Source: Seriola aureovittata (Eukaryota > Chordata > Actinopteri > Carangiformes > Carangidae). Taken from it: a stretch of 64,000 bases of DNA. The stretch covers positions 24,122,237 to 24,186,236 of the forward strand of contig NC_079372.1 in the NCBI RefSeq assembly GCF_021018895.1, given 5' to 3'. The position numbers and the translations under genes are program-made. The first letter of the stretch is position 1; every line of letters begins with the position of its first letter. Below the pieces are notes generated by a model, which saw only the letters and a list, made by a program, of their open reading frames with translations, ran no database searches and was not told the DNA's origin. Below, in pieces: positions 13,701 through 28,400 of the stretch.

Positions 13701-16466
13701 CAGTTTTGTGTAATTGAATTATCTATAGATTAAAAAAAAATCTTGTATGTGTATGATATACTGAAAATAGTTGCCATCACTGCTTCTGACATAGGGCTCC
13801 ATTAGGGGTTTTCTACTTATATGTCATTGCAAAGGCTCCATTGATTGTTTAAGGGGGGAGGGAACCCCATGTTGAGAAATTACTGTGGAGTAAATTTTGT
13901 TTGTCTGAGGCCCAAAGCAGTTGTCTGCCTTGCCTGTTCAAAAGCTGTGCCTCTGAGTTCAAATTGTTGAAATAATATTAAGTCAGTGCATTTTGATTCT
14001 TGAAAATGTTTAATCACTCATCCAAAAGTTTTCTTCAATTCCCCTCACTGGAGGGGATTTCAAAAATTTTAGTCTCTATTTTCATCTGAGTCATTAGGTC
14101 ACATATAGCAGCTTTGGGAGTCATTGCAGTCAAATGAATTCAGTGAATAGGTGTAAATGGATGTGAAACTGCCTGTGAAGAGGTATCATGATGTTAATGT
14201 AAAGCAGCTAGTAAGAGACTTCCCACCAGTAGGGACAAATGAACAAGTTGTGAATAGCAAATTTTCTGAGATGTTGTCTGAGATGAAGTAGCTCCATAAC
14301 TTAAATGATAAGATCTTTGAACATCCTAAAATAATTAGTGTGCGGATATAGTAAAACAAATAAATACATTGACTATAAATAGTTTATATATTCTATTTTC
14401 TACCTCATCTGTCCATCTGTCTCTCACTCTAGGGAAGAATGTGAAGCGCTCCATACATGGGATGGGTCAGATGATGTCCACCATGGTCCTCAACAGGAAG
14501 CAGTCCATATTTGGAGGTCCAGGTGCCAGAGGGGCAGGGCTGGGGGCAGGGCTGGTACTTGAAGGACAGAGAGGCACTAAAGACAGTATCGACAAGATGG
14601 ACCTGACAGTCATGGACACCAAGCTCAAGATACTGGAGATATTACAGGTAACTAATAGAGCAGTTATAAAATTATATTAAATATACACTCAGTGGCCACT
14701 AAGTTGTAGTCATAGTTAGTGATGGTGTTGTACGAGACTGCATTAAAGAGCTAACTACTGCAATTAGAATTAGCCAGTGACCTGACGTTAGCTAGGGAGC
14801 TTGTTTGCAAATACCTGCTTTAGCTTGTGAGAGACAGAGAATGTAATTAACTAAAACAGTTTAGCACCACCAGAATACATGTTCTTCTTAATATGGTTAC
14901 CAATTACCTTGTATCAATAATGTCTCCGTATTAAAGAAGCTATTTGTAAGTTTTGCTAGTGCTCCATAGCCAACTTTAGCATTAACAGCTGTTTACTTAT
15001 CAGTCCAGAAGCAACATTGCGAGTTCTGGAGTACACTTCATTCCTCTACTCAGCAACAGCTGTCTCCAGTGATGGAAACAAACACCAATTCTTACTCTCC
15101 TCTATCATATCTTTTCTTCTACTGATGTTAGTACGCTCACCCCGGCCCGTCTTGTCGGTTTCCAATAGCAACTCACTGTAGCCTCCTATCTTTTCTGAAG
15201 ACGTAGTGCTGCTCAGAGGATGTAGTATAACCTCTTGCCTTGTAAACACAACAATAGCAGAAGCTCTTGTCAAGCAACAATCACCACAACCTTCTCCCAT
15301 CAAGAATCCATGTTCGGCAACAGAAAACACTTGCATACAACCCTTATAAAGCTACTAAGAGTGAGCCTGTTGTGACTTTAACAAACATGAACACTCTGGT
15401 GTTGTAAAATTCTCCCATTTTAATTATTACTACTTTAATGTGATTTTTTGTGAAACTGTGACTGAACTGAAGTCTGCTCTTCATCAGTTCATCCTGAATG
15501 TTCGTCTGGACTACCGCCTCTCCTTCCTGCTGTCTGTCTTTAAGAAGGAGTTTGTGGATGTTTATCCTATGGCTGATGCTGATGCCACCACTAATATGGA
15601 GCATGCAGGTACATATGCAACACACACAAACTCAGAGCCAATGCAAACAAACTCAGTCTCCTTATTATTTTTTAAATTTTATTTCACTGTTACTGTAACA
15701 TACACAGCTTATAAATTAAAAGACTTTTTGAAATTTACATTCATAATAATGTGCTGCTGGGATGAATTCCATTTATCTCATTATTATTCAGTTATTTTTT
15801 ATGAAGTCTCAAAAGTTTGTCAGATTTGTCTTGCTGTATTCAGGCATTTTTCCTGTGCAAGAACTTCCACTTTTTCCAATTACTCACATTTATAACTTGT
15901 ACAAATTGTACAATGTCGTGTAAATTTATGGAGGTGGAGAACTGTATAACTATTATAACCATTATCAGACTTTTAAAAAGGCACGTATGTGATCTACCTC
16001 AAAACGCATCCTACAGTGTTCGGTAAAGTTTTGTCTTGTTAATATTCCCAATGCTTCCAGACATCCCAGACAACATGGAAACACCAGGTAGAACCCAGAC
16101 AAACTCTAAAATCTGTTTGTGTTTACATGTCAGGTGTTTTTTTTCCCACCCTTTTGTCGTATTTTGTTTCTGTACATATCCACCTTTGAATCTGAGCCAT
16201 ATTTTCTTTGTGTGTTGTCAAAGTCACCTGTGTGTATACATGGAAATTACCCTCTACAGCTTATTCCTGCTATTGCTCATTAAACTTTGTTTGTTTGTCC
16301 CTCCTTAGCCACCATCAACCTGCAGCACATTGGAGAACAGGCAGAAGCCATGTTTGGAGTCGGGTATGTAATTCTGCATGTACTTGATACATATATTTAC
16401 CATGTGTAAAACCTGCATCACTGTTTACATATTTTTCTTATTGTGTGTGTGTGTGTGTGTGTGTGT

Positions 16467-16497
<31 letters not shown>

Positions 16498-19400
16498 TAA
16501 GGGGAACAGTATCCTGGAGGTAGATGATGAGGGCGGTCGTATGTTCCTGCGAGTGCTGACCCACCTCACCATGCACGACTACCCTCCTCTGGTGTCTGGA
16601 GCGCTGCAGCTGCTCTTCAGACACTTCAGCCAGAGACAGGAAGTGCTGCACACTTTCAAACAGGTACGCACACAACATACAGAATTATAAGGGTGCTCCC
16701 TTTCAAGGTGACTTAATACGCACCGATTTTCCCCCAGACTACAGCTTCTTGAAGCCTGGGTAGCTCAGTCGGTAGAGCATCAGACTTTTAATCTGAGGGT
16801 CCAGGGTTCAAGTCCCTGTTCAGGTGACATCCTTTCCTTTGTTTTCACACTGAATGAAAACAACAAGCTTTATACCATTATTCTAACAAATTCTCACTTG
16901 TAATCTCTGTCAAATTCTACTAAATCAATGTTGAAATGTGTCACATTAATAAATGAATTCCTCGTCATGTAAAGATTATACATATCTTAAACAGTATGAA
17001 TATTAAGTGACTTTGGCTGAATCCATGAAGCCATTCTCTCTTGATTTGTCTAAAATGCACATCATCAAGTTTGTGAGGGTGGTTGTCTGTGACGTGATTC
17101 AAAGCTCACTCATTTTAATGGATATGAGTCTTTGGAATTAACGTTTGGTTAAGTCTGTACCCTGAGTGCACTCACTTTAATTTTTCAGAAGATGAGCTTA
17201 AAGCTGCTCTGATGCATGATAAATTGTATACTTAGACAGTTCCCTTCCCTCATGGATTTCCTGGTCGTGTGTACAGCATGTTAACAAGTCTGCAACACAA
17301 ATGCAGAGTCCTTGTAAGCATGGTTTACTGCGTATTCATGTATAAAGTTGAGATTTGGACTTCAGGGACATATTTCCTCTTGATGACAGATGACATGATC
17401 CAGTATGAAGCCTGGGTAGCTCGGTCGGTATAGCATCAGACTTTTAATCTGAGGGTCCAGGGTTCAAGTCCCTGTTCAGGTGAGGCACCTTACTTTGGTC
17501 AAGTCTTCACAATATAAACTGTGTAGGAGAGTTTCAAAATAATGTTTCAAGTGTAAGCATCATATAGAAACAATGGTACAACACAAGCATTCACTGGATT
17601 ATGTTGAATCCCTGAAGTCACTTTCTTGTGCTGAGTCTTCCTAATGTTACCCACTGTGATGTGTCTAGAGCGCTCACCATCAAGTTTGTAATTGTAGTTG
17701 TCTGTTAAAACCCATTTAATTTCATGGATATGAATCTTTGGATCAAACTACGGTGAAGTTTGCACCCTGACTGCATTCCCTCTGTGTTTGCAGAGAGTGT
17801 GCTTAATGCCGTTCTCAAATGTGATAAATTGTGCGTTTGGAAAGTTCCCTATCCTCACTGGTTTGCTGGTAGTGTTATCACCAAGTTACCAAGTTTGCAA
17901 CTTAAATTCAGAGTCCTTATACGTGTGGTTTACTGCTTATTCATGTATAAAGTTGAGGTTTGGACTGCAGACGCGTTTTACCTCAAGATAAGAAGCTTTG
18001 TGAAGCCTGGGTAGCTCAGTCGGTAGAGCATCAGACTTTTAATCTGAGAGTCCAGGGTTCAAGTCCCTGTTCAGGTGAGGTACCTTCCTTTGATCAAGTC
18101 TTCACATTATAAACTCTCTAGGCAAATTAAAAGAAGATGTTTCAAGTGGAAGCATCATATAGAAACAATGGTACAATCCAAGCATTCACTGGATTAGGCT
18201 TAATCCCTGAAGTCACTTTCTTTTGCTGAGTCTTCGTAATGTTACCAACTGTGATGTGTCTAGAGTGCTCACCATCAAGTTTGTATTTGTAGTTGTCTGT
18301 GATGGGAGTTAAACCCCATTTAATTTCATGGATATGAATCTTTGGATCAAACTATGGTGAAGTTTGCACCCTGACTGCATTCCCTCTGTTTTTGCAGAGA
18401 GTGTGCTTAATGCCGTTCTCAAATGTGATAAATTGTGCGTTTGGAAAGTTCCCTATCCTCACTGGTTTGCTGGTAGTGTTATCACCAAGTTAACAAGTTT
18501 GCAGCTTAAATTCAGAGTCCTTATACGTGTGGTTAACTGCTTATTTATGTATAAAGTTGAGGTTTGGACTGAGATCGGTTTTTCTTCAAGATAAAATCAT
18601 CTTGAAGCCTGGGTAGCTCAGTTGGTAGAGCATCAGACTTTTAATCTGAGGGTCCAGGGTTCAAGTCCCTGTTCAGGTGAGATACCTTCCTTTGGTCAAG
18701 TCTTCACATGATAAACTGTTTAGGAGAGTTTCAAAATGATGTTTCAAGTGGAAGCATCATATAGAAACAATGGTATAATCCAAGCATTCACTGGATTATG
18801 CTCAATCCACGTTACCACTCTGTTGTAAACTGGTTCTTCGTAATGTTACCCACTGTGATGTGTCTAGAGTGCTAACCATCAAGTTTCTAATCGTAGTTGT
18901 CTGTGACGTGAGTCAAACCCAATTTAATTTCATGGATATGAATCTTTGGATCAAACTACGGTGAAGTTTGCACACTGACTGCATTCCCTCTGTTTTTGCA
19001 GAGAGTGTGCTTAATGCCGTTCTCAAATGTGATAAATTGTGCGTTTGGAAAGTTCCCTATCCTCACTGGTTTGCTGGTAGTGTTTTCCCCACGTTAACAA
19101 GTTTGTAACTTAAATTTTGAGTCCTTATACGTGTGGTTAACTGCTTATTTATGTGTAAAGTTGAGGTTTGGACTACAGAGCTGTTTTACCTCAAGATAAG
19201 AAGCTTTGTGAAGCCTGGGTAGCTCAGTCGGTAGAGCATCAGACTTTTAATCTGAGGGTCCAGGGTTCAAGTCCCTGTTCAGGCGAGGTACCTTCCTTTG
19301 GTCAAGTCTTCACATTATAAACTCTCTAGGCGAATTAAAAAAAGATGTTTCAAGTGGAAGCACCATATAGAAACAATGGTACAATCCAAGCATTCACTGG

Positions 19401-22400
19401 ATTAGGCTCAATCCATGTAACCACTTTCTTGTGAACTGACTCTTCGTAATGTTACCCACTGTGATCTGTCTAGAGCGCTCACCATCAAGTTTGTAATTGT
19501 AGTTGTCTGTGACGTGAGTCAAACCCCATTTAATTTCATGGATATGAATCTTTGGATCAAACTATGCTGAAGTTTGCACCCTGACTGCATTCCCTCTGTT
19601 TTTGCAGAGAGTGTGCTTAATGCCGTTCTCAAATGTGATAAATTGTACGTTTGGAAAGTTCCCTATCCTCACTGGTTTGCTGGTAGTGTTATCACCAAGT
19701 TACCAAGTTTGCAACTTAAATTCAGAGTCCTTATACGTGTGGTTAACTGCTTATTTATGTATAAAGTTGAGGTTTGGACTGCAGATCGGTTTTGCTTCAA
19801 GATAAAATCATCTTGAAGCCTGGGTAGCTCAGTCGGTAGAGCATCAGACTTTTAATCTGAGGGTCCAGGGTTCAAGTCCCTGTTCAGGCGAAGTATCTTA
19901 CTTTGGTCAAGTCTTCACATTATAAACTGTGTAGGAGAGTTTCAAAATGATGTTTCAAGTGTAAGCATCATATAGAAACAATGGTACAATCCAAGCATTC
20001 ACTTGATTAGGCTCAATCCACGTAACCACTTTCTTGTGAACTGATTCTTCGTAATGTTACCCACTGTGATCTGTCTAGAGCGCTCACCTTCAAGTTTCTA
20101 ATCGTAGTTGTCTGTGACGTGAGTCAAACCCAATTTAATTTCATGGATATGAATCTTTGGATCAAACTACGGTGAAGTTTGCACCCTGACTGCATTCCCT
20201 CTGTTTTTGCAGAGAGTGTGCTTAATGCCGTTCTCAAATGTGATAAATTGTGCGTTTGGAAAGTTCCCTATCCTCACTGGTTTGCTGGTAGTGTTATCAC
20301 CAAGTTACCAAGTTTGCAACTTAAATTCAGAGTCCTTATACGTGTGGTTTACTGCTTATTCATGTATAAAGTTGAGGTTTGGACTGCAGACGCGTTTTAC
20401 CTCAAGATAAGAAGCTTTTTGAAGCCTGGGTAGCTCAGTCGGTAGAGCATCAGACTTTTAATCTGAGGGTCCAGGGTTCAAGTCCCTGTTCAGGCGAGAT
20501 AACTTCCTTTGGTCAAGTCTTCACATGATAAACTGTTTAGGAGAGTTTCAAAATGATGTTTCAAGTGGAAGCATCATATAGAAACAATGGTATAATCCAA
20601 GCATTCACTGGATTATGCTCAATCCACGTTACCACTCTGTTGTAAACTGGTTCTTCGTAATGTTACCCACTGTGATGTGTCTAGAGTGCTAACCATCAAG
20701 TTTCTAATCGTAGTTGTCTGTGACGTGAGTCAAACCCAATTTAATTTCATGGATATGAATCTTTGGATCAAACTACGGTGAAGTTTGCACCCTGACTGCA
20801 TTCCCTCTGTTTTTGCAGAGAGTGTGCTTAATGCCGTTCTCAAATGTGATAAATTGTGCGTTTGGAAAGTTCCCTATCCTCACTGGTTTGCTGGTAGTGT
20901 TATCACCAAGTTAACAAGTTTGCAACTTAAATTCAGAGTCCTTATACGTGTGGTTTACTGCTTATTCATGTATAAAGTTGAGGTTTGGACTGCAGACGCG
21001 TTTTACCTCAAGATAAGAAGCTTTGTGAAGCCTGGGTAGCTCAGTCGGTAGAGCATCAGACTTTTAATCTGAGGGTCCAGGGTTCAAGTCCCTGTTCAGG
21101 CGAGGTACCTTCCTTTGGTCAAGTCTTCACATTATAAACTCTCTAGGCGAATTAAAAGAAGATGTTTCAAGTGGAAGCATCATATAGAAACAATGGTACA
21201 ATCCATGCATTCACTGGATTAGGCTCAATCCCTGAAGTCACTTTCTTTTGCTGAGTCTTCGTAATGTTACCAACTGTGATGTGTCTAGAGCGCTCACCAT
21301 CAAGTTTGTATTTGTAGTTGTCTGTGATGGGAGTTAAACCCCATTTAATTTCATGGATATGAATCTTTGGATCAAACTACGGTGAAGTTTGCACCCTGAC
21401 TGCATTCCCTCTGTTTTTGCAGAGAGTGTGCTTAATGCCGTTCTCAAATGTGATAAATTGTGCGTTTGGAAAGTTCCCTATCCTCACTGGTTTGCTGGTA
21501 GTGTTATCACCAAGTTACCAAGTTTGCAACTTAAATTCAGAGTCCTTATACGTGTGGTTTACTGCTTATTCATGTATAAAGTTGAGGTTTGGACTGCAGA
21601 CGCGTTTTACCTCAAGATAAGAAGCTTTTTGAAGCCTGGGTAGCTCAGTCGGTAGAGCATCAGACTTTTAATCTGAGGGTCCAGGGTTCAAGTCCCTGTT
21701 CAGGCGAGATAACTTCCTTTGGTCAAGTCTTCACATGATAAACTGTTTAGGAGAGTTTCAAAATGATGTTTCAAGTGGAAGCATCATATAGAAACAATGG
21801 TATAATCCAAGCATTCACTGGATTATGCTCAATCCACGTTACCACTCTGTTGTAAACTGGTTCTTCGTAATGTTACCCACTGTGATGTGTCTAGAGTGCT
21901 AACCATCAAGTTTCTAATCGTAGTTGTCTGTGACGTGAGTCAAACCCAATTTAATTTCATGGATATGAATCTTTGGATCAAACTACGGTGAAGTTTGCAC
22001 CCTGACTGCATTCCCTCTGTTTTTGCAGAGAGTGTGCTTAATGCCGTTCTCAAATGTGATAAATTGTGCGTTTGGAAAGTTCCCTATCCTCACTGGTTTG
22101 CTGGTAGTGTTATCACCAAGTTACCAAGTTTGCAACTTAAATTCAGAGTCCTTATACGTGTGGTTTACTGCTTATTCATGTATAAAGTTGAGGTTTGGAC
22201 TGCAGACGCGTTTTACCTCAAGATAAGAAGCTTTGTGAAGCCTGGGTAGCTCAGTCGGTAGAGCATCAGACTTTTAATCTGAGGGTCCAGGGTTCAAGTC
22301 CCTGTTCAGGCGAGGTACCTTCCTTTGGTCAAGTCTTCACATTATAAACTCTCTAGGCGAATTAAAAGAAGATGTTTCAAGTGGAAGCATCATATAGAAA

Positions 22401-25400
22401 CAATGGTACAATCCATGCATTCACTGGATTAGGCTCAATCCCTGAAGTCACTTTCTTTTGCTGAGTCTTCGTAATGTTACCCACTGTGATCTGTCTAGAG
22501 CGCTCACCATCAAGTTTGTAATTGTAGTTGTCTGTGACGTGAGTCAAACCCCATTTATTTTCATGGATATGAATCTTTGGATCAAACTACGGTGAAGTTT
22601 GCACCCTGACTGCATTCCCTCTGTTTTTGCAGAGAGTGTGCTTAATGCCGTTCTCAAATGTGATAAATTGTGCGTTTGGAAAGTTCCCTATCCTCACTGG
22701 TTTGCTGGTAGTGTTATCACCAAGTTACCAAGTTTGCAACTTAAATTCAGAGTCCTTATACGTGTGGTTTACTGCTTATTCATGTATAAAGTTGAGGTTT
22801 GGACTGCAGATCGGTTTTGCTTCAAGATAAAATCATCTTGAAGCCTGGGTAGCTCAGTCGGTAGAGCATCAGACTTTTAATCTGAGGGTCCAGGGTTCAA
22901 GTTCAGGTGAAGTATCTTACTTTGGTCAAGTCTTCACATTATAAACTGTGTAGGAGAGTTTCAAAATGATGTTTCAAGTGTAAGCATCATATAGAAACAA
23001 TGGTACAATCCAAGCATTCATTTGATTAGGCTCAATCCACGTAACCACTTACTTGTGAACTGATTCTTCGTAATGTTACCCACTGTGATCTGTCTAGAGC
23101 GCTCACCTTCAAGTTTCTAATCGTAGTTGTCTGTGACGTGAGTCAAACCCAATTTAATTTCATGGATATGAATCTTTGGATCAAACTACGGTGAAGTTTG
23201 CACCCTGACTGCATTCCCTCTGTTTTTGCAGAGAGTGTGCTTAATGCCGTTCTCAAATGTGATAAATTGTGCGTTTGGAAAGTTCCCTATCCTCACTGGT
23301 TTGCTGGTAGTGTTATCACCAAGTTACCAAGTTTGCAACTTAAATTCAGAGTCCTTATACGTGTGGTTTACTGCTTATTCATGTATAAAGTTGAGGTTTG
23401 GACTGCAGACGCGTTTTACCTCAAGATAAGAAGCTTTGTGAAGCCTGGGTAGCTCAGTCGGTAGAGCATCAGACTTTTAATCTGAGGGTCCAGGGTTCAA
23501 GTCCCTGTTCAGGCGAGGTACCTTCCTTTGGTCAAGTCTTCACATTATAAACTCTCTAGGCGAATTAAAAGAAGATGTTTCAAGTGGAAGCATCATATCG
23601 ACACCCTCTTAAAATAATGGCCTAAGTCATTTTTTCAGGTTTTTCAGGAAACACAAAAAACTCAACAAAAGAGTCACACTTTTGACATAGGCCATTATAC
23701 AACCGGGGGTAGAATTGCATGTTCCCCTCAACTGAGGATTCAGGCGATTTTACCAGAGGTGGCCAGCATCATGAGGGGGTGATTTAGGCAAAAAAAACAT
23801 TTTTGTCAAAACATGACTTAGGCCATTATTTTAGGAAGGTGACGATATAGAAACAATGGTACAATCCATGCATTCACTGGATTAGGCTCAATCCCTGAAG
23901 TCACTTTCTTTTGCTGAGTCTTCGTAATGTTACCAACTGTGATGTGTCTAGAGCGCTCACCATCAAGTTTGTATTTGTAGTTGTCTGTGATGGGAGTTAA
24001 ACCCCATTTAATTTCATGGATATGAATCTTTGGATCAAACTACGGTGAAGTTTGCACCCTGACTGCATTCCCTCTGTTTTTGCAGAGAGTGTGCTTAATG
24101 CCGTTCTCAAATGTGATAAATTGTGCGTTTGGAAAGTTCCCTATCCTCACTGGTTTGCTGGTAGTGTTATCACCAAGTTACCAAGTTTGCAACTTAAATT
24201 CAGAGTCCTTATACGTGTGGTTTACTGCTTATTCATGTATAAAGTTGAGGTTTGGACTGCAGACGCGTTTTACCTCAAGATAAGAAGCTTTTTGAAGCCT
24301 GGGTAGCTCAGTCGGTAGAGCATCAGACTTTTAATCTGAGGGTCCAGGGTTCAAGTCCCTGTTCAGGCGAGATAACTTCCTTTGGTCAAGTCTTCACATG
24401 ATAAACTGTTTAGGAGAGTTTCAAAATGATGTTTCAAGTGGAAGCATCATATAGAAACAATGGTATAATCCAAGCATTCACTGGATTATGCTCAATCCAC
24501 GTTACCACTCTGTTGTAAACTGGTTCTTCGTAATGTTACCCACTGTGATGTGTCTAGAGTGCTAACCATCAAGTTTCTAATCGTAGTTGTCTGTGACGTG
24601 AGTCAAACCCAATTTAATTTCATGGATATGAATCTTTGGATCAAACTACGGTGAAGTTTGCACCCTGACTGCATTCCCTCTGTTTTTGCAGAGAGTGTGC
24701 TTAATGCCGTTCTCAAATGTGATAAATTGTGCGTTTGGAAAGTTCCCTATCCTCACTGGTTTGCTGGTAGTGTTATCACCAAGTTACCAAGTTTGCAACT
24801 TAAATTCAGAGTCCTTATACGTGTGGTTTACTGCTTATTCATGTATAAAGTTGAGGTTTGGACTGCAGACGCGTTTTACCTCAAGATAAGAAGCTTTGTG
24901 AAGCCTGGGTAGCTCAGTCGGTAGAGCATCAGACTTTTAATCTGAGGGTCCAGGGTTCAAGTCCCTGTTCAGGCGAGGTACCTTCCTTTGGTCAAGTCTT
25001 CACATTATAAACTCTCTAGGCGAATTAAAAGAAGATGTTTCAAGTGGAAGCATCATATCGACACCCTCTTAAAATAATGGCCTAAGTCATTTTTTCAGGT
25101 TTTTCAGGAAACACAAAAAACTCAACAAAAGAGTCACACTTTTGACATAGGCCATTATACAACCGGGGGTAGAATTGCATGTTCCCCTCAACTGAGGATT
25201 CAGGCGATTTTACCAGAGGTGGCCAGCATCATGAGGGGGTGATTTAGGCAAAAAAAACATTTTTGTCAAAACATGACTTAGGCCATTATTTTAGGAAGGT
25301 GACGATATAGAAACAATGGTACAATCCATGCATTCACTGGATTAGGCTCAATCCCTGAAGTCACTTTCTTTTGCTGAGTCTTCGTAATGTTACCAACTGT

Positions 25401-28400
25401 GATGTGTCTAGAGTGCTCACCATCAAGTTTGTATTTGTAGTTGTCTGTGATGGGAGTTAAACCCCATTTAATTTCATGGATATGAATCTTTGGATCAAAC
25501 TACGGTGAAGTTTGCACCCTGACTGCATTCCCTCTGTTTTTGCAGAGAGTGTGCTTAATGCCGTTCTCAAATGTGATAAATTGTGCGTTTGGAAAGTTCC
25601 CTATCCTCACTGGTTTGCTGGTAGTGTTATCACCAAGTTACCAAGTTTGCAACTTAAATTCAGAGTCCTTATACGTGTGGTTTACTGCTTATTCATGTAT
25701 AAAGTTGAGGTTTGGACTGCAGACGCGTTTTACCTCAAGATAAGAAGCTTTTTGAAGCCTGGGTAGCTCAGTCGGTAGAGCATCAGACTTTTAATCTGAG
25801 GGTCCAGGGTTCAAGTCCCTGTTCAGGCGAGATAACTTCCTTTGGTCAAGTCTTCACATGATAAACTGTTTAGGAGAGTTTCAAAATGATGTTTCAAGTG
25901 GAAGCATCATATAGAAACAATGGTATAATCCAAGCATTCACTGGATTATGCTCAATCCACGTTACCACTCTTTTGTAAACTGGGTCTTCGTAATGTTACC
26001 CACTGTGATGTGTCTATCACCAAGTTACCAAGTTTGCAACTTAAATTCAGAGTCCTTATACGTGTGGTTTACTGCTTATTCATGTATAAAGTTGAGGTTT
26101 GGACTGCAGATCGGTTTTTCTTCAAGATAAAAGCATCTTGAAGCCTGGGTAGCTCAGTTGGTAGAGCATCAGACTTTTAATCTGAGGGTCCAGGGTTCAA
26201 GTCCCTGTTCAGGCGAGGTACCTTCCTTTGGTCAAGTCTTCACATTATAAACTCTCTAGGCGAATTAAAAGAAGATGTTTCAAGTGGAAGCATCATATAG
26301 AAACAATGGTACAATCCAAGCATTCACTGGATTAGGCTCAATCCCTGAAGTCACTTTCTTTTGCTGAGTCTTCGTAATGTTACCAACTGTGATGTGTCTA
26401 GAGTGCTCACCATCAAGTTTGTATTTGTAGTTGTCTGTGATGGGAGTTAAACCCCATTTAATTTCATGGATATGAATCTTTGGATCAAACTATGGTGAAG
26501 TTTGCACCCTGACTGCATTCCCTCTGTTTTTGCAGAGAGTGTGCTTAATGCCGTTCTCAAATGTGATAAATTGTGCGTTTGGAAAGTTCCCTATCCTCAC
26601 TGGTTTGCTGGTAGTGTTATCACCAAGTTAACAAGTTTGCAGCTTAAATTCAGAGTCCTTATACGTGTGGTTAACTGCTTATTTATGTATAAAGTTGAGG
26701 TTTGGACTGAGATGGGTTTTTCTTCAAGATAAAAGCATCTTGAAGCCTGGGTAGCTCAGTTGGTAGAGCATCAGACTTTTAATCTGAGGGTCCAGGGTTC
26801 AAGTCCCTGTTCTGGCGAGATACCTTCCTTTGGTCAAGTCTTCACATGATAAACTGTTTAGGAGAGTTTCAAGTGGAAGCATCATATAGAAACAATGGTA
26901 TAATCCAAGCATTCACTGGATTATGCTCAATCCACATTACCACTCTGTTGTAAACTGGTTCTTCGTAATGTTACCCACTGTGATGTGTCTAAAGTGCTAA
27001 CCATCAAGTTTCTAATCGTAGTTGTCTGTGACGTGAGTCAAACCCAATTTAATTTCATGGATATGAATCTTTGGATCAAACTACGGTGAAGTTTGCACCC
27101 TGACTGCATTCCCTCTGTTTTTGCAGAGAGTGTGCTTAATGCCGTTCTCAAATGTGATAAATTGTGCGTTTGGAAAGTTCCCTATCCTCACTGGTTTGCT
27201 GGTAGTGTTATCACCAAGTTACCAGGTTTGCAACTTAAATTCAGAGTCCTTATACGTGTGGTTTACTGCTTATTCATGTATAAAGTTGAGGTTTGGACTG
27301 CAGAGTCGTTTTACCTCAAGATGAAAGGCTTTGTGAAGCCTGTGTAGCTCAGTTGGTAGAGCATCAGACTTTTAATCTGAGGGTCCAGGGTTCAAGTCCC
27401 TGTTCAGGCGAGGTACCTTCCTTTGGTCAAGTCTTCACATTATAAACTCTCTAGGCGAATTAAAAGAAGATGTTTCAAGTGGAAGCATCATATAGAAACA
27501 ATGGTATAATCCAAGCATTCACTGGATTAGGCTCAATCCATGTAACCACTTTCTTGTGAACAGACTCTTCGTAATGTTACACACTGTGATCTGTCTAGAG
27601 CGCTCACCATCAAGTTTGTAATTGTAGTTGTCTGTGACGTCAGTCAAACCCCATTTAATTTCATGGATATGAATCTTTGGATCAAACTACGGTGAAGTTT
27701 GCACCCTGACTGCATTCCCTCTGTTTTTGCAGAGAGTGTGCTTAATGCCGTTCTCAAATGTGATAAATTGTGCGTTTGGAAAGTTCCCTATCCTCACTGG
27801 TTTGCTGGTAGTGTTATCACCAAGTTACCAAGTTTGCAACTTAAATTCAGAGTCCTTATACGTGTGGTTAACTGCTTATTTATGTATAAAGTTGAGGTTT
27901 GGACTGCAGATCGGTTTTGCTTCAAGATAAAATCATCTTGAAGCCTGGGTAGCTCAGTCGGTAGAGCATCAGACTTTTAATCTGAGGGTCCAGGGTTCAA
28001 GTCCCTGTTCAGGCGAAGTATCTTACTTTGGTCAAGTCTTCACATTATAAACTGTGTAGGAGAGTTTCAAAATGATGTTTCAAGTGTAAGCATCATATAG
28101 AAACAATGGTACAATCCAAGCATTCATTTGATTAGGCTCAATCCACGTAACCACTTACTTGTGAACTGATTCTTCGTAATGTTACCCACTGTGATCTGTC
28201 TAGAGCGCTCACCTTCAAGTTTCTAATCGTAGTTGTCTGTGACGTGAGTCAAACCCAATTTAATTTCATGGATATGAATCTTTGGATCAAACTACGGTGA
28301 AGTTTGCACCCTGACTGCATTCCCTCTGTTTTTGCAGAGAGTGTGCTTAATGCCGTTCTCAAATGTGATAAATTGTGCGTTTGGAAAGTTCCCTATCCTC

